Shown one piece after another: positions 4,502-8,444 of a stretch of DNA of 8,444 nt. The stretch comes from Lachnospiraceae bacterium. Its GTDB lineage: Bacteria; Bacillota_A; Clostridia; Lachnospirales; Lachnospiraceae. The notes under the pieces are model-generated. The model was not told where the DNA came from and searched no databases. It saw nothing but the letters and a program-made list of their open reading frames with translations. The stretch spans positions 1-8,444 of the forward strand of contig VSOD01000173.1 in NCBI GenBank assembly GCA_009774655.1, written 5' to 3'. Position 1 is the stretch's first letter. Each line of letters starts with the position of its first letter. The position numbers and the translations under genes are program-made.

Positions 4502-5176
4502 ATGGGGAAACTGAGTATTTTTATTGATGAATCAGGAGATTTCGGGGAGATAAAGGAACGCCCTGCCTACTATCTGGTAACGTTTGTTTTCCATGACCAG
4601 AATAAAAATATAGATAAGCAGGTCTTAAAACTGGAAGAGAGCGTGAGGGCTGCCGGCTTTGATGTGGAGTATATACATACCGGACCAGTGATACGCAGGG
4701 AAGAAATCTTTGCAGGGTATTCTATAGACGAGAGAAGGAAATTATTGTATAAGATGCTGAATTTTGTCAATGCCTGCCCGATTTCATATCTGACAGTTGT
4801 GGTGGACAGAAAAGAGGCTGTAGACAAGGTTTCCCTGTCAGGCAGGCTGGCGCGGGCAATCAGTACGGCAATGAGTAAATATCAGAATTTCTTTGCCGGT
4901 TTTGAACAGATCACCGTTTATTATGATAATGGGCAGAGTGAACTCAGTGCCATTTTAAATGCTGTTTTTTCTATCTGGTTCTCAAATGTTGAATTCAGGA
5001 AAGCCCAGCCGCAGAAGTACAGGCTGCTGCAGGCGGCAGACTTTATCTGCACCATGGAGCTGTTAAGAATCAAAAAAGACGAGAGGAGACTTAGCCGGTC
5101 GGAAGGAATGTTCTTTTATAAGCCGCAGGAGCTTAAGAAAACTTTTTTAAGAAGTCTTGAGAAAAAGAAATTATAA
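4502..5176 (+). CDS. DUF3800 domain protein (224 aa)
   Basis: The N-terminus MGKLSIFIDESGDFG carries the DUF3800 signature IDESGD (Asp and Glu near residues 9-10 and 13). Later come VVVDRKE, YYDNGQSE and LLQAADFICTMEL, where the acidic residues would complete an RNase H-like metal site. The family is widespread, often near mobile or defence genes, and its biochemical role is not settled; nuclease activity is inferred from the fold. The length is normal, so it looks intact. I chose ATG 4502 because AGGGGA (4489-4494) lies 7 nt upstream. A TTG at 4442 would put the strong hairpin at 4455-4474 inside the coding region. It stands alone: it has its own promoter, and the next gene is convergent. 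The preceding leader suggests post-transcriptional control. Confidence 0.85.
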   Translation: MGKLSIFIDESGDFGEIKERPAYYLVTFVFHDQNKNIDKQVLKLEESVRAAGFDVEYIHTGPVIRREEIFAGYSIDERRKLLYKMLNFVNACPISYLTVVVDRKEAVDKVSLSGRLARAISTAMSKYQNFFAGFEQITVYYDNGQSELSAILNAVFSIWFSNVEFRKAQPQKYRLLQAADFICTMELLRIKKDERRLSRSEGMFFYKPQELKKTFLRSLEKKKL

Positions 5177-5197
5177 ATTTGCAACGGTTTTCCACGG

Positions 5198-5698
5198 TTA
5201 TTGATCAAACGAACCAGAATTGGTCTGCTTCTTTATAAACGAATTTTCGGTCCCTAAATTATAAGGACAAATATCTCTGCATTTATGACAGCTTATTACT
5301 CAGCTGCGTATTGTTTGATCATCACCAAATGCATAATCCCAACACGCCTGCTGCGCCAATTCTGAATGCTCTAATGCATTTACTGGACATATGTTTACGC
5401 AGGCGTTACAGTTATTACAAATATTATCTTTTAGCTCGTCACAGTCTAATTCCTGTTCGCACAATATTGCACCCAGCCAAACCATACTTCCAAACTCTGG
5501 GGTAATAAGCAGAGAATGTCTCCCTATCGTGCCTAATCCAGCGGCCTGTGCGGCGTGCTTTAGGAAAATAACAGAGCGCCATCTTTTAGTATTTTCGTCC
5601 CATTGGCTTTCGTTTGTTGGGATCGGTACACAAGCGATTTGATATTTTTCCATTTCAATCCGTACCTCTAACAGAATACCATGTTCATACGCATATTT
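5198..5698 (-). pseudogene. Double 4Fe-4S cluster (QueG-like) protein, truncated and broken by TGA
   Basis: The readable minus-strand frame runs from 5698 to 5198. It contains LKHAAQAAGLGTIGRHSLLI, typical of epoxyqueuosine-reductase-like 4Fe-4S proteins, and a first cluster motif C-N-N-C-N-A-C-VNICPVNAL. The frame meets TGA at 5300-5302 (reading DDQTIRS, stop) but continues with VISCHKCRDICPYNLG, the second CxxCxxxCP cluster, to TAA at 5198-5200. The relatives I recall have a Trp near that position, so TGG to TGA is likely. The N-terminal ~100 residues of a full protein are missing: an in-frame TAG lies at 5699-5701, and a different frame upstream (about 5702-5737) may hold a little more. 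A protein from ATG 5651-5653 to the TGA would be 117 residues and lack half the Fe-S ligands. Selenocysteine at the TGA is an alternative I consider unlikely. Confidence 0.78.
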
Positions 5699-5841
5699 CT
5701 ATCAGAATCTATCGAAATTTCTGCACCAGATCAGTGTATCGTCATTTATGGGATACCTGAAAGGAAAAAACGCCCTGCAAATGCAGAATACCCATTTTAT
5801 TCCTGTTGACAGAATGGAGAAGGAAAAGAGGGAAGATACTG
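5699..5841. other. Intergenic stretch before the BlaI-type gene
   Basis: This stretch holds no convincing promoter. GTATC (5736-5740) and GATAC (5752-5756) form a small inverted repeat with 11-bp spacing, and CTGCA-AA-TGCAG lies at about 5777-5788. Either could be an operator for the BlaI-type repressor, but no TACA-N2-TGTA box is present. TTGACA at 5806-5811 has no -10 partner. Confidence 0.3.
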
Positions 5842-6225
5842 ATGAGTACGGAACGTTTCAAAATCTCTGACGCCGAACTGGAGGTCATGAGAATACTCTG
5901 GCGGGAGGAACAGGCTGTATCGTTCAGCGATATTCGTACAGAACTGAGCGGCAAAATGGGATGGGAGAAGTCTACCATCGCAACACTTTTAAGAAGACTG
6001 CTGAAAAAGGGCGTTGTTTCGATTCAGGAGAAAGAGGTCCATTATTATACACCGAATATAACAAAAGAAGAGTACAGTATGCACAGGAAAAGAAGTTTGA
6101 TCGACAAACTTTATGACGGCAGTGTGAAGAATTTTGTTGCGGCTCTCTGCCGGAGCGGGGAACTGACAGAAGAGGACATTGATGAACTCAAGATGTATTT
6201 CCGAATGGGGGACGAGAACAAATGA
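5842..6225 (+). CDS. BlaI/MecI/CopY-family transcriptional repressor (127 aa)
   Basis: The protein has the winged-helix domain of BlaI/MecI repressors at about residues 5-75: ISDAELEVMRILWREEQAVS, then STIATLLRRLLKKGVV as recognition helix and HYYTPNI as wing. The C-terminal helices (about 80-122, SLIDKLYDGSVKNFVAALCR, then LTEEDIDELK) form the dimer region. In the known systems the repressor is inactivated by cleavage triggered by the adjacent M56 sensor protease. The likely start is ATG 5842 with GAGGG at 5828-5832; a TTG at 5806 would add 12 basic residues without support. It overlaps the M56 gene by 4 bp (ATGA), so they are one transcriptional and translational unit. Targets probably include its own operon. 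A BlaI-like box pair lies at 7893-7940. I cannot place the cleavage site with confidence. Confidence 0.9.
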   Translation: MSTERFKISDAELEVMRILWREEQAVSFSDIRTELSGKMGWEKSTIATLLRRLLKKGVVSIQEKEVHYYTPNITKEEYSMHRKRSLIDKLYDGSVKNFVAALCRSGELTEEDIDELKMYFRMGDENK

Positions 6226-7565
6226 TGGTGGTTGAAGCGTATTCTGCAGAGATGGTCAGGCTCATTCTCTCGATGACCTTTACCGGCAGTATCCTGTCAG
6301 GGTTATTGTTTATCTTAAAACCGGTCATAAAAGAGAAGCTGCCGGAGACATTCCAGTATTATATGTGGTTCCCGGTCGTGACGGCTCTGCTTGTGCCGGT
6401 ATCAAGAATTATGGTGATTCCCGTATCGGGCCGTTCGGAAACGGCAGTGTGGTCGACCGGTGATCTTGCACGGTGGATTGCGGACACGGCTTCCGCAGTG
6501 TCTGTGAATCCTGTACTTACAGCACAGAATGAGAGCGGGCAGAGCATCCGGCAAATCACCTGTTTTCCCAGCGTCGCGGTTATGTTATTTGCCATTTGGC
6601 AGACAGGCATGTTGATGGTTCTTGGTTTTCATCTTATATGCTATTTGATTTATGTCAGAAGGCTTGCCAGGCACAACATAAGGGCAGACCGGCAGGAAGT
6701 AGAGCTGCTGCAGAATCTGTCAGAAGGAGACAAAGGGCTGCGGCTCTATAGGAACACCATGGTGGAAACGCCGGTTTTGATCGGTTTCTTCCGTCCTGCG
6801 GTTATTTTACCGGACAAAGCATACGGGGATGTGAAGCTGCGGCATATTCTTCTGCATGAGATGACACACAGGAAGAGGCAGGATATTTTCGTTAAGTGGC
6901 TGTTGATTTTTGCGGGAGCGGTGCACTGGTTTAATCCACTTGTTTATTTTGTGCGCAGAGAGATGAATAAAGCATGTGAACTGGCCTGTGATGAAGCGGT
7001 CATAAAGGGGTTTACTGTCAGTGAAATGCAGCAGTACGGCGACACTTTAATAGAAGTTGCCGCCGATTCGATCAGGAAAACGCCTCTTTCCATTGCGATG
7101 TTTGAAGACAAAAAGAATCTGAAAGAAAGGTTGGGTGCGATTATGAAACACAGAAAGTATTCCAGGAGAACAGTTACTGCAGCGGGCGTTATTCTGGTCA
7201 CGATGGTCTGTGCCGTTCTGGGGGTCAGTGCAATGCGAGGGATAGAGGATGGCACCGGCGGTAATGGGTATGCAGACAATTTCCCTCAGCCAGAGGCGCA
7301 AAAGCGTATTAAGGGGATTGAACTGAGGGAGGCTTTGCGTGATTATGATAAAAAGAACATTGCAGAAGCATATGTGCTTTTAAGTGATATGGATGGCGAA
7401 ATCACGGATGCCCATATCTTGATTATATGTCAGGAACAAGATCCCGGTTCCGAAATGCAGAGTGGAATAAGGACGCTTGCAGCAGAAGAACTGGGACTGG
7501 ATATCCAAAATATATTTGTGGAGTATATGGATGCCGAATCATTTACCTCTGAAGAAGATGTCTGA
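6222..7565 (+). CDS. M56-family (BlaR1/MecR1-like) membrane metalloprotease sensor (447 aa)
   Basis: The protein is the sensor-protease partner of the BlaI repressor. Membrane helices lie at about 10-33, 41-64, 113-143 and 315-338. The zinc protease motif HEMTH is at residues 212-216, and the third ligand is probably Glu253 in ACELACDEAV, so the catalytic site looks complete and faces the cytoplasm between helices 3 and 4. In BlaR1 the last helix is followed by an outer penicillin-binding domain. Here the tail is only ~105 residues, without SxxK/SxN/KTG motifs. It ends in a compact alternating strand-helix block (AYVLLSDMDGEITDAHILII, a helix TLAAEELGL, then QNIFVEYMD). That block looks like a small ring-building or ferredoxin-like alpha/beta domain, so the signal is unlikely to be a beta-lactam. 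The start overlaps the BlaI stop (ATGA). Confidence 0.88.
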   Translation: MMVVEAYSAEMVRLILSMTFTGSILSGLLFILKPVIKEKLPETFQYYMWFPVVTALLVPVSRIMVIPVSGRSETAVWSTGDLARWIADTASAVSVNPVLTAQNESGQSIRQITCFPSVAVMLFAIWQTGMLMVLGFHLICYLIYVRRLARHNIRADRQEVELLQNLSEGDKGLRLYRNTMVETPVLIGFFRPAVILPDKAYGDVKLRHILLHEMTHRKRQDIFVKWLLIFAGAVHWFNPLVYFVRREMNKACELACDEAVIKGFTVSEMQQYGDTLIEVAADSIRKTPLSIAMFEDKKNLKERLGAIMKHRKYSRRTVTAAGVILVTMVCAVLGVSAMRGIEDGTGGNGYADNFPQPEAQKRIKGIELREALRDYDKKNIAEAYVLLSDMDGEITDAHILIICQEQDPGSEMQSGIRTLAAEELGLDIQNIFVEYMDAESFTSEEDV

Positions 7566-7631
7566 AGTCCATGCACCTTTCTGATCCGGCAGTAAAATCA
7601 TGCGGGCAGCAGCGGAAAACCGCGTAGCGTG
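7566..7631. other. Region after the M56 gene, no gene seen
   Basis: A G+C-rich stretch after the M56 stop. GCGG-aaaa-CCGC near 7613-7624 and GTAG-CGTG-CTAC at 7625-7636 form small adjacent hairpins, but no U-tract follows, so I see no clear terminator. Confidence 0.3.
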
Positions 7632-7739
7632 CTACTGCGGCGCGGAGACAAAGCGGATCGTAGATTCTCTGGCAATGACCCGGGATTCCAGTTCGTACAT
7701 ACGGGGTTCCGCGTTGTTGTTGATCTGATCCAGCAGGAT
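7632..7739 (-). pseudogene. C-terminal scrap of a LacI-family regulator (35 codons)
   Basis: On the minus strand, 7739 to 7632 reads ILLDQINNNAEPRMYELESR then VIARESTIRF and ends at TAG 7632-7634. This matches the end of LacI-family effector domains: an L-L-L-D-x-I helix, a short acidic loop, and the final strand ending in x-R-E-S-T. In-frame TAA at 7740-7742 cuts it off just upstream, and the DNA-binding half is absent. Short ORFs in other frames over the same bases are shadows. Confidence 0.6.
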
Positions 7740-7742
7740 TTA

Positions 7743-7882
7743 ATCTTATCTTTGTATAAACAATCTCGTTTATGGCCCAGGCGTTCAGTCAATGCCGTCT
7801 CTCCCTATAATCTTTAGAGAACCTTCTGGTTCTGAAAGGAGTTCCTATGGCTTTTTTTATGTGCGCTGAAAGAAAAGTCTGC
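7743..7882. other. Intergenic stretch with small hairpins, no gene seen
   Basis: ATAAAC (7756-7761) with GTTTAT (7768-7773), and AGAACC (7818-7823) with GGTTCT (7828-7833), form small hairpins. A run of seven T starts at 7852 (GGCTTTTTTTA), 18 nt after the second stem. This is a weak candidate terminator for transcripts coming from the M56 operon. I find no coding sequence I would defend. Confidence 0.35.
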
Positions 7883-7911
7883 TTGACTTTTAAATCTTAC
7901 CAATGTAATAT
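7883..7911 (+). promoter_or_regulatory. Promoter of the lipoprotein gene
   Basis: TTGACT (7883-7888), exactly 17 bp, TAATAT (7906-7911). The left arm of the inverted repeat (7893-7908) fills most of the spacer and enters the -10, so a bound repressor would shut it. Transcription would start near 7918, leaving a leader of about 150 nt. Confidence 0.65.
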
Positions 7912-7940
7912 TTTATATGAAATCTTACATTGGTAAGATT
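7893..7940. promoter_or_regulatory. 16-bp perfect inverted repeat, probable repressor operator
   Basis: AATCTTACCAATGTAA (7893-7908) and TTACATTGGTAAGATT (7925-7940) are exact inverted copies. Inner bases also pair in part, after one mismatch. Each arm contains a 12-bp near-symmetric box: TTACCAATGTAA (7897-7908) and TTACATTGGTAA (7925-7936). These fit TACA-N2-TGTA, the BlaI/CopY operator pattern, at seven of eight positions each. TetR-type operators can also look like this. As RNA it would be a long hairpin, but no U-tract follows. Confidence 0.75.
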
Positions 7941-7956
7941 AATAAGAACAGTAAGG

Positions 7957-7989
7957 ATGGTAATGTTAATGAGACATAAAAGAGTTTAA
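7957..7989 (+). other. Possible 10-codon ORF in the lipoprotein leader
   Basis: ATG 7957-7959 reads MVMLMRHKRV then TAA 7987-7989, with AAGG at 7953-7956 too close to serve as a good ribosome binding site for the first ATG. It may be a leader peptide, a decayed gene start or chance. Confidence 0.2.
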
Positions 7990-8067
7990 AAAATTTAAAG
8001 GATCATCATGTGAGAAAAAGGAGAGAAAAGGACAGGACAAGATTAAGATAAGAAAGGCAGATAAAGT

Positions 8068-8444
8068 ATGAGCGCATGGAAGAAAAAGGCAGACAGATCA
8101 TGGACGGGGAGAGGGAGCCTGATCGCAGACCGCAGGAAGATTTGCAGGACGGTTCTGCTCGGTATCATGGTGTTTCTGATAACCGGATGCAGAGACAACC
8201 TTTCGGGAAGAATTGATCCCGGGATAACATTAGAAGATAACAGGGCGGATTCTTCTGCGGAAAAGGAGGGGGATAGTACAGCGATAGATGATACGAAGAT
8301 CATAGAAGCGGTTTATGAGGAGATCTGCGGCCGGGCAGAAACGATACCGGGCAGCCTGGAAGAGATACGCGGCATTGTAGAAGGATTGGGAGCGAAAGGA
8401 TATGCGGCGGTTGACGGGAAGAACCAGATCAATATGGTCTGCCC
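8068..8444 (+). CDS. Partial lipoprotein of unknown function (runs off right edge)
   Basis: The frame opens at ATG 8068 after an in-frame TAA (8062-8064) and is still open at 8444, giving 125 residues. AAAGG at 8053-8057 lies 10 nt upstream. A long basic N-terminus (about 27 residues: KKKADR, RRK) precedes a hydrophobic stretch (28-38) and the lipobox I-T-G-C with Cys41, so the mature protein should be lipid-anchored outside the membrane. After the Cys comes an acidic, Ser-rich linker, then a more folded-looking part (EEIRGIVEGLGAKGYAAVDG). I do not recognise a catalytic motif. Length and style recall uncharacterised Lachnospiraceae lipoproteins (perhaps DUF6070), a weak guess. Its promoter carries the inverted repeat at 7893-7940, so it is under a repressor, possibly the BlaI homologue upstream. 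Confidence 0.7.
   Translation, partial: MSAWKKKADRSWTGRGSLIADRRKICRTVLLGIMVFLITGCRDNLSGRIDPGITLEDNRADSSAEKEGDSTAIDDTKIIEAVYEEICGRAETIPGSLEEIRGIVEGLGAKGYAAVDGKNQINMVC

Noticed and set aside
5806..5841. TTGACA at 5806 as promoter, or TTG 5806 as the BlaI start
   Set aside because: No -10 exists at 16-18 nt, and the added residues have no family counterpart; ATG 5842 with GAGGG fits the family.
7598..7817. Short ORFs on both strands over the LacI remnant
   Set aside because: They are out of frame with the LacI-like translation, lack ribosome binding sites and show no family pattern.
7893..7940. Inverted repeat as terminal repeats of a miniature mobile element
   Set aside because: The arms are only 16 nt apart, no target-site duplication is seen, and they overlap a good promoter, so an operator is the simpler reading.

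Overview
The window looks like a chromosomal accessory stretch from a low-to-mid G+C Firmicute, most likely a gut clostridium of the Lachnospiraceae type. The reasons are the strong AGGAGG-type ribosome binding sites, TTGACA/TATAAT-type promoters, a DUF4179-type anti-sigma protein paired with an ECF-like sigma factor, and a BlaI/M56 signalling pair. The family assignment is inference. No rRNA, tRNA, CRISPR array or intact transposase was seen.

The left part (about 1-2440) is visibly A+T-rich. It holds, on the minus strand, the start of a membrane protein running off the left edge and an AraC-family regulator. The regulator carries an internal 33-bp tandem duplication and sits behind a truncated excisionase-like helix-turn-helix ORF with a near-consensus promoter. 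On the plus strand there is a frameshifted gene remnant (1359-1576) and then a complete hicAB toxin-antitoxin module. That module has a duplicated promoter/operator unit, a possible eight-codon leader ORF, an inverted repeat in the hicA-hicB gap and a rho-independent terminator.

The right part (about 2460-8444) is richer in G+C. It has an ECF-like sigma factor overlapping its DUF4179 anti-sigma partner, then a DUF3800 gene with its own extended -10 promoter and a hairpin-rich leader. A minus-strand pseudogene of a double 4Fe-4S-cluster (QueG-like) protein follows, broken by an in-frame TGA. Next is a BlaI-MecR1-like pair (repressor plus M56 metalloprotease) whose sensor end is not a penicillin-binding domain. 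After that comes a 35-codon C-terminal scrap of what looks like a LacI-family regulator. The window ends with a promoter overlapped by a 16-bp perfect inverted repeat that leads to a partial lipoprotein.

The theme is regulation plus decay: five regulators or regulatory pairs, and four gene remnants (HTH, frameshifted ORF, QueG-like, LacI). A possible link is that the inverted repeat before the lipoprotein contains two boxes resembling the TACA-N2-TGTA operators of BlaI/CopY repressors, so the lipoprotein may be a target of the BlaI homologue 2 kb upstream. No clearly new system was proven. The most unusual items are the duplicated hicAB operator with pair-preserving substitutions, the M56 protein with its unfamiliar C-terminal domain, and the structured DUF3800 leader.
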